64,000 bases of DNA from Rhodococcus triatomae BKS 15-14 (GCA_000341795.1 AODO01000069.1:124001-188000), one strand, 5' to 3'. Counted from the first letter of the stretch, positions 1 through 8,701 are shown. Notes: a model not told the origin generated them from the letters alone. Numbers and translations are program-made.

Positions 1-556
1 CGGGGCGCACCAGACCCGCGTTGTCACCGAGAACGGAGTCGATCGACGCGGAGCCGACACCCGGAAGTGCGATCGCGACAACCAGATTGACGATGATCGC
101 CGCGTACACCAGCACGTCGAAGACGGTTCGGGTGTCGCCCGCAGTTCCCGGCACCTTTCCCGGCCAGGGGGGAAGCCTGATGGTCCTGGGCTTGAGCCAG
201 TTGTGAAATCCGCCGGTCATCGGCGTGAAGTGGCCGGCGAGTGGACCCCAGGATCCGCCGAGGCCGAGGATCTCCAGCAACATCGTCCACAGCACGAGCT
301 TCTGGTAGACGACCGGCTGGTTCCACCAGGACGCCACGTCGAGCCACGACAGTCCCGAGGTGAGGGTCGCGATCGCGGTGCCTGCTCCGACATACAGGAC
401 GAGCAGTTTGAGAACGTAGATGGTGTGCACCATCTTCGGTGTCCCGAACCCGTGGTCGACCCAGTGCGTGGACATGGCACGGATGCGGTCGAAGAAGGGC
501 AGGTCACCGAAGGTGGCGGGGTCGACTTCGGGGAAATTCCCGGTCTTGAATCCCAT
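1..556 (-). CDS. DUF3556 transmembrane protein, 3' part missing
   Basis: The reading frame starts at an ATG (complement of 554-556) preceded by AGGAG and stays open to the left edge, so only the first ~185 residues are visible. The N-terminus (MGFKTGNFPEVDPATF) and the following stretch with FFDRIRAMSTHWVDHGFGTP match my memory of the DUF3556 family, multi-pass membrane proteins typical of mycobacteria and Rhodococcus. Hydrophobic segments are visible at about residues 49-70, 85-100 and 150-170. The function is unknown. It lies 96 bp downstream of the acyl-CoA synthetase in the same direction, so co-transcription and a role in lipid metabolism are plausible but inferred. Confidence 0.8.
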   Translation of the reverse strand, partial: MGFKTGNFPEVDPATFGDLPFFDRIRAMSTHWVDHGFGTPKMVHTIYVLKLLVLYVGAGTAIATLTSGLSWLDVASWWNQPVVYQKLVLWTMLLEILGLGGSWGPLAGHFTPMTGGFHNWLKPRTIRLPPWPGKVPGTAGDTRTVFDVLVYAAIIVNLVVAIALPGVGSASIDSVLGDNAGLVRP

Positions 557-652
557 GGGGATCACTCCTGACGACGATATGAGGGCAGGGGGCACCGACA
601 CGGCGACCATCGGGTCCCCGGTCGCGCCCTGGGTTCGGGTGGGTCGCGCTGC

Positions 653-2128
653 TCAGATCTGGTCGACGCCGACCGTCGATCTCTTTCGGAGGCCGGGCTT
701 GTCGATCTTCCCGACGGGGTTTCGCGGAAGTGCCTCGACCACGTGCACCGACTCGGGCACCTTCACCCTCGTCAGGCGTTCGGCGACGTGGGCGAGGAGT
801 TCGGGTCCGGTGATCTCGCGGTCGGGATAGGCGACGACGTAGGCGACGGGTACCTCGCCGTACGTCTCGTGCGGCGCCCCGACCACGGCGGCCTCGAGCA
901 CCGCGTCGTGGGTGGCGAGGGCGTTCTCGATCTCCTTGGGGTAGAGGTTCTCCCCGCCCCGGATGATCATGTCCTTGATCCGGTCCACCAGGGTGAGATA
1001 GCCGTCCTCGTCGAGGCGGCCGACGTCGCCGGTGTGCAACCACCCGTCGACCACCGCGCGCCCGGTCTCCTCCGGCCGACCGAGATATCCGCGCATCACG
1101 TTGGGGCCCTTGATGATCACCTCTCCGGTTGCGCCCACCGGGAGGTGTTCACCGGAGACACCGGCGATGGCGAGCTGCTGACCCGGCAACGCCGGACCGA
1201 CCGTGCCGAGTTTCCGCACCCCGGTCACCGGATTGCAGGCCGACGCGCAGGTGCCTTCCGTCAGTCCGTAGCCCTCGACGATCGTCACACCGAACCGGTT
1301 CTCGACCCGGTCGAGAAGTTCCTTGGAGATGGGCGCGGCACCGCAGACCGCGAAACGCAGCGACGACGTGTCGGCCTCCGGGGGGAGCGGTTGCGAGGCC
1401 AGCAGGGCGTAAATGGTTGGCACCGCGGAGAAGTAGGTCGGACGCAGGCGGGCGACATCGGCGAGGAATCGAGCGGGCGAGAAGCGGCCGGTGATGCTGA
1501 GCTGCGCACCGGCGAGCATCGGCGCCAGGAAACTCACGCAGATCGCGTTGACGTGGAACAGCGGGAGGATGAGCAAGCAGTGATCGGTCTCGGTCAGCTG
1601 CAAATGATCACGGAACGTCTCCGCCATGAACTGGAGGTTCGCGTGCGTGAGCTGAACACCTTTCGGCCTCCCGGTCGATCCCGAGGTGTAGATCAGCAGG
1701 GCGGTGTCGGAACTCGCCGGCGCTCCATGCCGCGGCCACGCGGCGGGCGGTGCCGTGGCCATCGACTCCACCGGGATGGCCGGGCGTCCGCATCGGTGCG
1801 TGTCCGCACCCTCGGACACGATAACCACCGCGCCGGAGTCGTCGATCTGGTACCGGGCCTCGAGCTCCGTGAACGCCGGGTTGATCGGGGTTGCGACGGC
1901 ACCGACACGCCACGCCCCCATGATCGCGACGAGAAGCTCCACCCGATTGGGCAGCATCACCGCGACGACGTCGCCGCCGCTCACACCCGCCTCGGTCAGT
2001 TGCGCCGCGAACGCATCCACCCGCTCCGCGAACTGCCCGTACGACAGGTTCACGCGGTCGTCGCGAATGCACGGATCGTCGGACCGCACTGCTCCGAGTT
2101 CCCAAGCGAGATAGCCGATTTCTGACAT
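653..2128 (-). CDS. Acyl-CoA synthetase (AMP-forming ligase)
   Basis: A 491-residue member of the ANL superfamily, which activates a carboxylic acid as acyl-AMP and transfers it to CoA. Visible motifs are the AMP-binding loop YTSGSTGRPKG (147-157), a GYGLTEG motif near 280, the HTGDVG motif, the hinge region KDMIIRGGENLYP near 390, and the C-terminal catalytic lysine in NPVGKIDK (K474). Length is normal for a medium- or long-chain acyl-CoA or carboxylate ligase without extra domains. I chose the ATG at 2128 (MSEIGYLAWE); a GTG four codons upstream is also in frame. DUF3556 lies directly downstream. Chain-length or aromatic preference cannot be told from sequence. Confidence 0.9.
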   Translation of the reverse strand: MSEIGYLAWELGAVRSDDPCIRDDRVNLSYGQFAERVDAFAAQLTEAGVSGGDVVAVMLPNRVELLVAIMGAWRVGAVATPINPAFTELEARYQIDDSGAVVIVSEGADTHRCGRPAIPVESMATAPPAAWPRHGAPASSDTALLIYTSGSTGRPKGVQLTHANLQFMAETFRDHLQLTETDHCLLILPLFHVNAICVSFLAPMLAGAQLSITGRFSPARFLADVARLRPTYFSAVPTIYALLASQPLPPEADTSSLRFAVCGAAPISKELLDRVENRFGVTIVEGYGLTEGTCASACNPVTGVRKLGTVGPALPGQQLAIAGVSGEHLPVGATGEVIIKGPNVMRGYLGRPEETGRAVVDGWLHTGDVGRLDEDGYLTLVDRIKDMIIRGGENLYPKEIENALATHDAVLEAAVVGAPHETYGEVPVAYVVAYPDREITGPELLAHVAERLTRVKVPESVHVVEALPRNPVGKIDKPGLRKRSTVGVDQI

Positions 2129-2244
2129 GCGGTGGATCACCCTTCCCGATCGCTGTGATCTACGACACTAAGAGGGGTTCCCGGCGAAAGATACGGCCCA
2201 GCAAGCTCAAATTCTCCGCCGAGATTGGCTCGCGAGAACAAAAG

Positions 2245-3531
2245 TCACTCGAGCTCGGCGGCCCGTTCCAGCAGCAGCCTGCGCTCGCGGTCGTTGCCGG
2301 TCAGCCGTGCCGCGGCCTCGAATTCGGCCCTGGCCTCGTCGGTGCGGCCGAGGCGGGACAGGAGTTCGGCGCGGGTCGCGGGCAGGAACCGGTACCCGGC
2401 GAGGGCACCACCGGCGACGAGGCCGTCGACGATCTCGAGGGCCGCGGCCGGACCGTCCGCCATCGCGACCGCCGCGGCCCGGTTCAGCTCGACCACCGGC
2501 GACGGCGCGAGCCGGCCCAGCGCCTCGTACAGCACCACGATGCGATCCCAGTCGGTGTCGTCGACGGACGCGGCCAGGTCGTGGCATTCGGCGATCCCGG
2601 CCTGCAGCGCGTAGGCGCCGCGGCCGCGGCCGAGGTCGTCGGCGCGGGCCAGTGCCGCCCGGCCGCGCACGATCGCGGCGCGGTCCCACCGCCGCCGGTC
2701 CTGATCCGCCAGCAGCACCGGATCACCCGCGGCGTCCAGTCGTGCCGGGAACCGGGCCGCCGTCAGCTCCATCAGGGCCAGCAGGCCGTGCACCTCCGGT
2801 TCGTCCGGCACGAGCTGCGCGAGGATCCGGCCGAGGCGCAACGCCTCACGGGACAGATCCGGACGCATCCAGTCGTCACCTGCGCTCGCCGAATACCCTT
2901 CGTTGAACACGAGATACAGGACGCCGAGCACCGCGCCGAGACGCTCGGCGAACTCCTCCCGCGCGGGCACCGCGAACGGCACCTTCGCCGCGCCGAGCGT
3001 CTTCTTGGCCCGCACGATCCGTTGCTGCACCGTCGATGTCGGCACCAGGAACGCCCGTGCGATCTCCTCGCTCGACAGACCGCCGACGACCCGCAGCGTC
3101 AACGCCACCCGCGCCTCCCGCGACAACACCGGATGGCAGGCGACGAACACCAGTCGGAGCACGTCGTCGTCGATCCGGCCCGGGTCCCACGGCAGGTCGG
3201 TCTCGTCGGTGGCGCGGCGTTCCTCGGCTTCGAGGTCGCGGGCGATCACGGCGATCCGGTCGTCGTAGCGCTCCCGCCGACGCCACCCGTCGATGGCCTT
3301 GCGCTTCGCGACCGAGGTCAGCCAGGCCCCGGGATTCGACGGGACGCCGGTCTCGGGCCACTGGGCGAGCGCGTCGGCGAGCGCCTCCTGCGCCAGGTCC
3401 TCGGCGAGAGCGAAGTCGCCGACGGTACGGGTCAGGGTCGCGACGATCCGTGCGGACTCGATGCGCCAGACCGCCGCGACGGAGCGCCGCGCGGACTCGA
3501 CGAGGTCCGCGCGGCGCTCGGCCGGGGGCAC
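2245..3531 (-). CDS. ECF42-type RNA polymerase sigma factor
   Basis: A 428-residue ECF sigma factor. Region 2 is at about 15-85 (EDLAQEALADAL, then GAWLTSVAKRKAID), region 4 at about 125-175 (LSSEEIARAFLVP, a helix-turn-helix), followed by a long C-terminal extension with LGVLYLVFNEGY and a TPR-like tail containing SPVVELNRAAAVAMADGP. This extension is the hallmark of ECF42/SigI-like factors, which have no classical anti-sigma factor; in that group the C-terminus controls activity. The GTG start lies 4 bp after the stop of the DGPF gene, so the two form an operon. A promoter matching the published ECF42 consensus lies upstream of the pair, suggesting autoregulation. Confidence 0.9.
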   Translation of the reverse strand: MPPAERRADLVESARRSVAAVWRIESARIVATLTRTVGDFALAEDLAQEALADALAQWPETGVPSNPGAWLTSVAKRKAIDGWRRRERYDDRIAVIARDLEAEERRATDETDLPWDPGRIDDDVLRLVFVACHPVLSREARVALTLRVVGGLSSEEIARAFLVPTSTVQQRIVRAKKTLGAAKVPFAVPAREEFAERLGAVLGVLYLVFNEGYSASAGDDWMRPDLSREALRLGRILAQLVPDEPEVHGLLALMELTAARFPARLDAAGDPVLLADQDRRRWDRAAIVRGRAALARADDLGRGRGAYALQAGIAECHDLAASVDDTDWDRIVVLYEALGRLAPSPVVELNRAAAVAMADGPAAALEIVDGLVAGGALAGYRFLPATRAELLSRLGRTDEARAEFEAAARLTGNDRERRLLLERAAELE

Positions 3532-3535
3532 GCCG

Positions 3536-3958
3536 TCAGCTCTTCCGGGCGTCGAGTTCTTCTCGCCAGCCCTCTTCCTTCTGGATCCACTCGTTGTCCT
3601 GGGGGAAGTCCTCGGGTCCGGTCACGCGCCGCACCTCCAGCTTCGAACCGGGACCGAGCGGGGCGCGCTTCGCCCATTCGGCCGCCTCCTCCTTGGACGA
3701 GACCTCCAGCAGCCAGAAGCCGTTGAACAGCTCCTTGGTCTCCCCGTACGGCCCGTCGGTCACGAGCGGGGTGTCGCTGGAGAAGTCGACGACGAAGCCC
3801 TCCTCCGCGTCGGACAGTCCGTCGCCGCCGACGAGCACACCGGCCTTCACCATGGATTCGTTGTAGCGGCCCATCTCCTCGATGACCTGCTCGAACGGAA
3901 CATTCTTCGACGCCTCGATCGCCTCGTCGGTCGCACGCATGATCAGCATGTACTTCAT
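3536..3958 (-). CDS. YCII-related DGPF-domain protein
   Basis: A 140-residue single-domain protein of the YCII/DGPF family. It starts MKYMLIMRATDEA and carries the signature loop DGPYGETKE and a typical ending with GFWLLEV. Such small proteins are the constant genomic partners of ECF42 sigma factors and are often their main regulatory targets; their biochemical role is not established. It is first in a two-gene operon with the sigma factor. The ATG is preceded by GAAGGAGCGAACC, a strong ribosome binding site. Confidence 0.9.
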   Translation of the reverse strand: MKYMLIMRATDEAIEASKNVPFEQVIEEMGRYNESMVKAGVLVGGDGLSDAEEGFVVDFSSDTPLVTDGPYGETKELFNGFWLLEVSSKEEAAEWAKRAPLGPGSKLEVRRVTGPEDFPQDNEWIQKEEGWREELDARKS

Positions 3959-4005
3959 GGTTCGCTCCTTCGTCCGGGTCGCGTTCCGACCCTCTCATTC
4001 AGCAC

Positions 4006-4032
4006 GTCGAACGGAAAGCGGGCGGATCGACA
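4006..4032 (-). promoter_or_regulatory. Predicted ECF42 promoter of the DGPF/sigma operon
   Basis: Read on the minus strand, TGTCGA (complement of 4027-4032) is followed after 17 nt by CGAC (complement of 4006-4009), 47 bp before the DGPF start codon. TGTCGA in the -35 and CGA(C/T) in the -10 is the motif I recall for ECF42 promoters, so the operon probably drives itself. Confidence 0.55.
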
Positions 4033-4043
4033 ACGGCCCGGAA

Positions 4044-4355
4044 TTATTTTTCGGAGGGCGGTTCGGCGCGGTGGCGTTCGAGGTAGACGACGCTTCCGAA
4101 CAGGGACAACTGCACGATCTCGTCGGCGAGATCGCCGTCGACGTCGAGCGGATCGAACTCCGGATTGCGGCTGAGGAACTCGGCGACCGCGGCACCGGCG
4201 TGCTCGAGGTCGAGCCGATGCCGCACTCCTCCCGGCTCGACGACGGTCGCGCTCCGCTCGCCGTCCCAGTCCTCCACCCGCGCCCAGTGCGCGATGCCGC
4301 CGCCTTCGATCGCCTCGAGCAACACCCGCTGGGTCACCGCATCCGTGGACGTCAC
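4044..4355 (-). CDS. Hypothetical protein, 103 aa
   Basis: A short acidic protein beginning MTSTDAVTQRVLLEAI, with GGIAHWARVEDW, LDLEHAGAAVAEFL and DPLDVDGDLADEIVQLSLFG. I do not recognise a family. The even spread of acidic and hydrophobic residues and the lack of a competing frame make it a credible gene. It stands alone between the thiolase-like gene and the ECF42 operon, all in the same direction. No signal peptide or membrane segment is visible. Confidence 0.6.
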   Translation of the reverse strand: MTSTDAVTQRVLLEAIEGGGIAHWARVEDWDGERSATVVEPGGVRHRLDLEHAGAAVAEFLSRNPEFDPLDVDGDLADEIVQLSLFGSVVYLERHRAEPPSEK

Positions 4356-4424
4356 GGCCCGAACCCTAGCGAAGACGAGTGTCGGAGCCGGGAGGTTTTC
4401 GCCGAGGACGGGTCGATCGAACGA

Positions 4425-5954
4425 TCAGAGTTCGGTGACGGCGACGGCTCCGCTGTCCCGCACGTCCACCCGAACCCGGCGGCCGACCACCTCGCGCGCG
4501 CCACCCGGCGGGTAGACCGACAGCGCGAGCGCACTCGCCGCGTCACCGAACTCCGTCTGCGCGGCGACCCGCGTGCCGGACTCCGCGCGGGCCACGAGGA
4601 ACGCCTGCTGTGCGGTGCCGCCGCGCCCGTACTCGACGGTCGCCGCCTCGACCGTCAGTGTCGTGCCCGTCGTCGGAGCGACGGGTGTCTCGGTGCCCGC
4701 GATCCGCACCGGCTCGGGTTCGCCGACGAATCCCCGTGGCGCGGGGTTCCGCGACAGCACCGTGCAGTGCTGGTAGGTGAGATAGCCGCCGTTGGCGTGT
4801 ACGAGAGCCAGGTCGTCGGTGCCGCCGGTGGACAGCCGGCGGTAGACGGCGGCGAGCGAGTGCACCGAGTAGCTGTTCAACGGCCCACCGAACGAGGAAT
4901 GGCCGCCGGTGACGCTGGGCACGGCCGTCTCGGTCGCGGCCTCGGGCCCGGTCCCGCTGCTTTCCCGCAGGTCGAGGTGCTCGACGACCAGCTTGGGGAC
5001 CACCGGGAAGCAGCTGTAGACGTCGATGACATCGAGGTCCGCGGTGGTGATCTCCGATGCCGCGAGCGTCGCGTCGAGTGCGGCTGTGAGCGCCCGTGAC
5101 CTGTCGAATCCCGGGCGGGTGAGGACGTCGGGGTCGTCCTCCGCTCCCGCGCCGCCCCAGATGTGGACGATGCGCTCGTCGGCGACGCCGAGGGACCGCG
5201 CCGTGTCGAGATCGGTGACGACGAGCGCGGCGGCCTGGTCGACGAAGGGCATCGCGTTCATCGACAGCCGGTACGGCTCGCACACCATCCGGTTACGGTC
5301 CGTGACCGCCAGGATCGTGTCGGCGTCGGACGGATTCGTCAGCCACGCAACCGGATTGCCGCTCGCGATCGTCGACATCGCGGCGTAGAGGTCCGCCGAC
5401 TCGCGGTCGGCCTGCTCGACCGTCAGCCCGCGCCGGTTCCGCAGCCCCGACTCGTAGAGCGGATAGACGCGGGACGGCGCGATCAGTCCCGCGGCCTGCA
5501 TCGCCGCCGACCCGAGCTGATCGGGATCGAACGCGGGTGGTCCGCCGGGCGCCGCGGACCATCCCCAGTCACGCACCGGATCGATGCCGGACTTCATCGC
5601 CTTCGTCGTCGACGCCTGTGCCTCGCACCCCGCGACGATCTCCACCACACTGCGCCCGGTCGCGATCCGCTGTGCGGCGGCGTCGAGCAACCGGGTGGGC
5701 CAGTGTCCGCCGACCGGGGCGTTGAACAGGTGCCGGGGGCGGACGCCGAGGTCCTGCGCGAGCAGCGCGGCCAGGTCGTCGTAGCGCCAGCTGGCGGTGT
5801 TCGTCATCGAGATGCCGTCCACCCCGCCGGGCAGGTCGAGACCCTTGAGCGCCCTCCGGGCGGCCTCCACGACCAGGCTGCGCGGCTCCGTGCCGGTGCC
5901 ACTGCCCCGCACCTCTCCGACACCGATCAGGACCGGAACTCTCGCGCCGCTCAC
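4425..5954 (-). CDS. Thiolase-like protein (TLP1/SCP2-thiolase type)
   Basis: A 509-residue thiolase-superfamily protein with a C-terminal extra domain (from about residue 410, TGTTLTVEAATVEYGRGG) as in thiolase-like protein type 1. Family features are IDVYSCFPVVPKL and the late GGHSSFGGPLNSYSVH motif that supplies the oxyanion/catalytic loop. The classical N-terminal nucleophile Cys-x-Ser-Gly region reads NAPVGGHWP here, so the acyl-accepting cysteine of degradative thiolases seems absent. It may act in CoA-thioester metabolism by a modified mechanism or as a non-catalytic partner. The GTG start at 5954 gives the family N-terminus (MSGARVPVLIGVGEV); a longer frame upstream is not supported. 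It is divergent from the SDR at 6064. Confidence 0.8.
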   Translation of the reverse strand: MSGARVPVLIGVGEVRGSGTGTEPRSLVVEAARRALKGLDLPGGVDGISMTNTASWRYDDLAALLAQDLGVRPRHLFNAPVGGHWPTRLLDAAAQRIATGRSVVEIVAGCEAQASTTKAMKSGIDPVRDWGWSAAPGGPPAFDPDQLGSAAMQAAGLIAPSRVYPLYESGLRNRRGLTVEQADRESADLYAAMSTIASGNPVAWLTNPSDADTILAVTDRNRMVCEPYRLSMNAMPFVDQAAALVVTDLDTARSLGVADERIVHIWGGAGAEDDPDVLTRPGFDRSRALTAALDATLAASEITTADLDVIDVYSCFPVVPKLVVEHLDLRESSGTGPEAATETAVPSVTGGHSSFGGPLNSYSVHSLAAVYRRLSTGGTDDLALVHANGGYLTYQHCTVLSRNPAPRGFVGEPEPVRIAGTETPVAPTTGTTLTVEAATVEYGRGGTAQQAFLVARAESGTRVAAQTEFGDAASALALSVYPPGGAREVVGRRVRVDVRDSGAVAVTEL

Positions 5955-5976
5955 GGCGACCCCCCAACTATTGCTT

Positions 5977-6016
5977 CGACACCGACAGTTAGTCGAGTAC
6001 ACGATCCGACACCGAC
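5977..6016. repeat. Direct repeat in the thiolase/SDR divergent promoter
   Basis: CGACACCGAC occurs at 5977-5986 and again at 6007-6016, spaced 30 bp start to start (about three helical turns), in the short space between two divergent genes. It could be a regulator site; no regulator is encoded next to it. Confidence 0.3.
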
Positions 6017-6063
6017 TCGGCAAGCTCCGGCACGACCGCGACGGCGGTGATACACAGGAATGC

Positions 6064-6762
6064 ATGACGAAGACTGCCCTCGTGACCGGTGGTACCGGTG
6101 GACTCGGATCCGCCGTGACGACCACACTCCTCGATGCCGGATGGCGGGTCGTGGTCCCGTGGATCGCCGAAGCCGAACTCTCCCGCCTCGACGCCCATCC
6201 GCGTCTCGAGCTCGTCCAGGCCGACCTCTTCGACCCCGACAGCGTCGCCGAGGTGGCGCGGATCGCGGGCAGTGACCCCGAGGCCCCGCTCGCCGGCGTC
6301 GCGAACCTCGTCGGCGGATTCGCGATGGGCGGCAAGGTCCACGAGACACCGATCGACGACTTCGACAGGCTGATGCGCCTGAACCTGCGTCCGCTGTACC
6401 TGACCACGCAGGCCGCGCTTCCCCATCTCGTCGACGCCGGCGGCGGCTCGGTCGTCGCGGTGTCCGCGAAGTCCGCGTTCGCCCCGTTCTCCGGCGCCAG
6501 CGCGTACATCACGTCGAAGGCGGCGGTGTGGGCGTTCGTCAGCGCGCTCGCCGTCGAGTACGCGGACGCGGGGATTCGCGCGAACGCACTGCTGCCGTCG
6601 GTGATCGACACCCCCGGAAACCGTGAGTCCCAGCCGGATTCGTCGCGGAAGAACTGGGTGAGTCCGGCCGACATCGCTCAGGTCGTCGCCTACCTGTTCA
6701 GCGACGCCTCCGCGGCCGTCACCGGCGCGCAGATCCCGGTGCCCGGCGTCAACCGCGCCTGA
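6064..6762 (+). CDS. Short-chain dehydrogenase/reductase
   Basis: A 232-residue classical SDR. The nucleotide-binding loop TGGTGGLG is at residues 8-15, the NAG-equivalent is NLVGG, the catalytic Ser lies in VAVSAKSAF, and Tyr/Lys in the motif YITSK. The C-terminus VTGAQIPVPGV is typical of SDRs lacking long substrate-binding insertions. The ATG at 6064 follows ACAGGAA. It is divergent from the thiolase-like gene and ends 7 bp from the convergent HIT gene. The substrate is unknown; proximity to thiolase and acyl-CoA ligase genes hints at a hydroxyacyl or ketoacyl substrate, which is inference. Confidence 0.85.
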   Translation: MTKTALVTGGTGGLGSAVTTTLLDAGWRVVVPWIAEAELSRLDAHPRLELVQADLFDPDSVAEVARIAGSDPEAPLAGVANLVGGFAMGGKVHETPIDDFDRLMRLNLRPLYLTTQAALPHLVDAGGGSVVAVSAKSAFAPFSGASAYITSKAAVWAFVSALAVEYADAGIRANALLPSVIDTPGNRESQPDSSRKNWVSPADIAQVVAYLFSDASAAVTGAQIPVPGVNRA

Positions 6763-6769
6763 CCCGCGG

Positions 6770-7204
6770 TCACGGCGCAGGGTCCGGTTCGTCCAGAGCC
6801 GCACGGATCGTGGCCGCCGTCGCGGCCGGTTCGGCACTGCGACGCAGCAGCAGGCCGGTCGCGAACCGCAGTCGGTCGCCGTGCCGGCGTGGCACCACGT
6901 GCAGGTGCACGTGGGCGACGGTCTGGAACGCGGCCGGGCCGTCGTTGAGCATCAGGTTCGCGCCGTCCGCGGCGAGTTCGCTGCGCCGCAGTGCCAGCGC
7001 CAGCCGGTGCCCGAGCCTGAACATCCGGGCGCCGGTGTCCGCGTCGAGATCCCCGAGTTCGGCGGCGTGGATCTTCGGCACGACCAGGGTGTGGCCGCGC
7101 GTGATCGGGCGGACGTCGAGAAAGGCGAGAAGGCCGTCGTCCTCGTACACCCGCTCCGCCGGGGCCTCGCGGCGGGCGATCGCACAGAAGATGCAGCTGC
7201 TCAC
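6770..7204 (-). CDS. HIT-family nucleotide hydrolase/transferase
   Basis: A 144-residue histidine-triad protein. The catalytic motif HVHLHVVPRR lies at residues 98-107, and the N-terminal CIFC (C4, C7) can bind zinc together with a histidine near 46, as in bacterial HIT hydrolases. The family acts on nucleoside phosphoramidates and dinucleotides. I place the start at the GTG at 7204, directly before the zinc motif; the longer in-frame extension upstream is not protein-like. It is monocistronic and convergent with the SDR. Confidence 0.85.
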   Translation of the reverse strand: MSSCIFCAIARREAPAERVYEDDGLLAFLDVRPITRGHTLVVPKIHAAELGDLDADTGARMFRLGHRLALALRRSELAADGANLMLNDGPAAFQTVAHVHLHVVPRRHGDRLRFATGLLLRRSAEPAATAATIRAALDEPDPAP

Positions 7205-7457
7205 CCTGACACCGTAAGTGGAATCACTCGTCGGGGGCAGGTGCCGGTTCTCGTTGCACAAGCCGACGGCCGCGTGTGGACGCAGCGGGAACGGCTCGGC
7301 TCGCGCACCCGGCGGTGAACCGGGCGCTGCCCGCGCGGGCGGCAGGTCGTGTTCGGTACCGTTCGAGTACATCGAGCGGCGCGGCCGCCGAATCAGTGTG
7401 GGTCCCGCGGCCGCAGTCGTGCGGTCGGCCCCGCACATCCGAACTGGGGAGGTTCCG

Positions 7458-8417
7458 TTGGCTGGTGGTCTCGTCGCCCTGCTGGACGACGTTGCGGCGA
7501 TCGCGAAGGTGGCCGCGGCGTCCATCGACGACATCGGGGCCGCGGCGGGCAAGGCGAGCATCAAAGCAGCCGGTGTGGTGGTCGACGACACCGCCGTCAC
7601 CCCCCGGTACGTGCACGGCTTCACTCCGGACCGCGAACTGCCGATCATCCGCAAGATCGCGATCGGGTCGATCCGCAACAAGCTCCTGATCATCCTGCCG
7701 GTGGCGATGATCCTGAGCCAGTTCCTTCCGGCAGCGCTGCCGTACCTGCTGATCGCCGGCGGCCTCTTCCTCTGCTACGAGGGCGCCGAGAAGGTCTACG
7801 AGGCGCTCGGGGGCGGTCACCACGACGCCCACGCCGACGAGCCCGCCGGGGAGCGTGGACCCGAGTTCGAGAAGTCGATGGTGTCCGGCGCGATCCGCAC
7901 CGACCTGATCCTGTCGGCCGAGATCATGGTGATCTCACTGGCCTCCGTCGAGGACGAGCCGTTCCTGACGCGCCTGCTGGTGCTCGTCGTGGTCGCGTTC
8001 CTGATCACCGCCCTCGTGTACGGCGTGGTCGCGCTGATCGTGAAGATGGACGACGTGGGTCTCGCTCTCGCCCAGCGTGATTCGGCCTTCAGTCAGCGGA
8101 TCGGCCGCGGCCTCGTCGCCGCGATGCCGAAGGTGATGTCGGTGCTCACCGTGGTCGGGATCGCCGCGATGCTCTGGGTCGGCGGACACATCCTGCTGGT
8201 GAACGTCGGCGAGGCCGGGTTCCACTGGCCGGCCGATCGTCTGCACGACGTCGAGCACTGGTTCGGTGACCTCGTCAGCGGCGGATTCGGTGGCTTCCTG
8301 TCCTGGACCGCGGGCACGATCGCCTCCGCGGTCGTCGGCCTGATCCTCGGCGCTCTCGTCGTGCTCGTCCTGCACCTGATTCCGAAGCGGAAGAAGAAGG
8401 ACGCGCCGGCGCACTGA
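7458..8417 (+). CDS. DUF808 family inner-membrane protein
   Basis: A 319-residue multi-pass membrane protein of the DUF808/YedI family. It starts at TTG with GGGGAGG six bases upstream, giving the family N-terminus AGGLVALLDDVAAIAK and the conserved DDIGAAAGKASIKAAGVVVDD. Membrane segments are visible near 80-110, 165-200, 225-250 and 285-310, and the tail is Lys-rich (PKRKKKD). The function of the family is unknown. It is followed by a strong hairpin terminator. Confidence 0.85.
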   Translation: MAGGLVALLDDVAAIAKVAAASIDDIGAAAGKASIKAAGVVVDDTAVTPRYVHGFTPDRELPIIRKIAIGSIRNKLLIILPVAMILSQFLPAALPYLLIAGGLFLCYEGAEKVYEALGGGHHDAHADEPAGERGPEFEKSMVSGAIRTDLILSAEIMVISLASVEDEPFLTRLLVLVVVAFLITALVYGVVALIVKMDDVGLALAQRDSAFSQRIGRGLVAAMPKVMSVLTVVGIAAMLWVGGHILLVNVGEAGFHWPADRLHDVEHWFGDLVSGGFGGFLSWTAGTIASAVVGLILGALVVLVLHLIPKRKKKDAPAH

Positions 8418-8480
8418 CGCGGCACGCGACCCGGCCGGTCGCAGCTCGAGCGGGACGGAGAAACCTCCCTGGACGCCGAA

Positions 8481-8511
8481 CGGCCGACGGTGCCGAAGCG
8501 ACCGTCGGCCG
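8481..8511. terminator. Bidirectional hairpin terminator
   Basis: CGGCCGACGGT (8481-8491), a 9-nt loop and ACCGTCGGCCG (8501-8511) form an 11-bp perfect stem between the convergent DUF808 and DUF6131 genes. There is no T-run, as is usual in this group. Confidence 0.7.
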
Positions 8512-8545
8512 AACCGCGCCCACCCGGGCGGATGCAGTTACGGAC

Positions 8546-8701
8546 TCAATACCAATACTTCCGGCCGCCCACCGCGCGCCCGGTGGCGCCCAGGATCCAC
8601 AGGACGGCACCGACAATGACCAGGACGATGCCGATCGTCCACAGAATCGAGATTCCGGTCAGAAATCCCACGAGCAGCAGGATCAATCCGAGCACGATCA
8701 T
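8546..8701 (-). CDS. Small DUF6131-like membrane protein, 51 aa
   Basis: Starting at the ATG at 8701 (preceded by GGAGAGAACG) the product is 51 residues: MIVLGLILLLVGFLTG, then ILWTIGIVLVIVGAVLWILG, then a glycine/basic tail ending RKYWY. Two membrane helices fill almost the whole protein. This layout matches the DUF6131 small proteins of actinobacteria, of unknown function. An ATG four codons upstream is possible. A SigF-like promoter lies 123 nt upstream, suggesting general-stress expression. Confidence 0.7.
   Translation of the reverse strand: MIVLGLILLLVGFLTGISILWTIGIVLVIVGAVLWILGATGRAVGGRKYWY

Noticed and set aside
5955-6674. N-terminal extension of the thiolase-like reading frame to 6674
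   Set aside because: It runs antisense to the convincing SDR gene and has Ser/Arg-rich shadow composition; the family N-terminus begins at the GTG at 5954.
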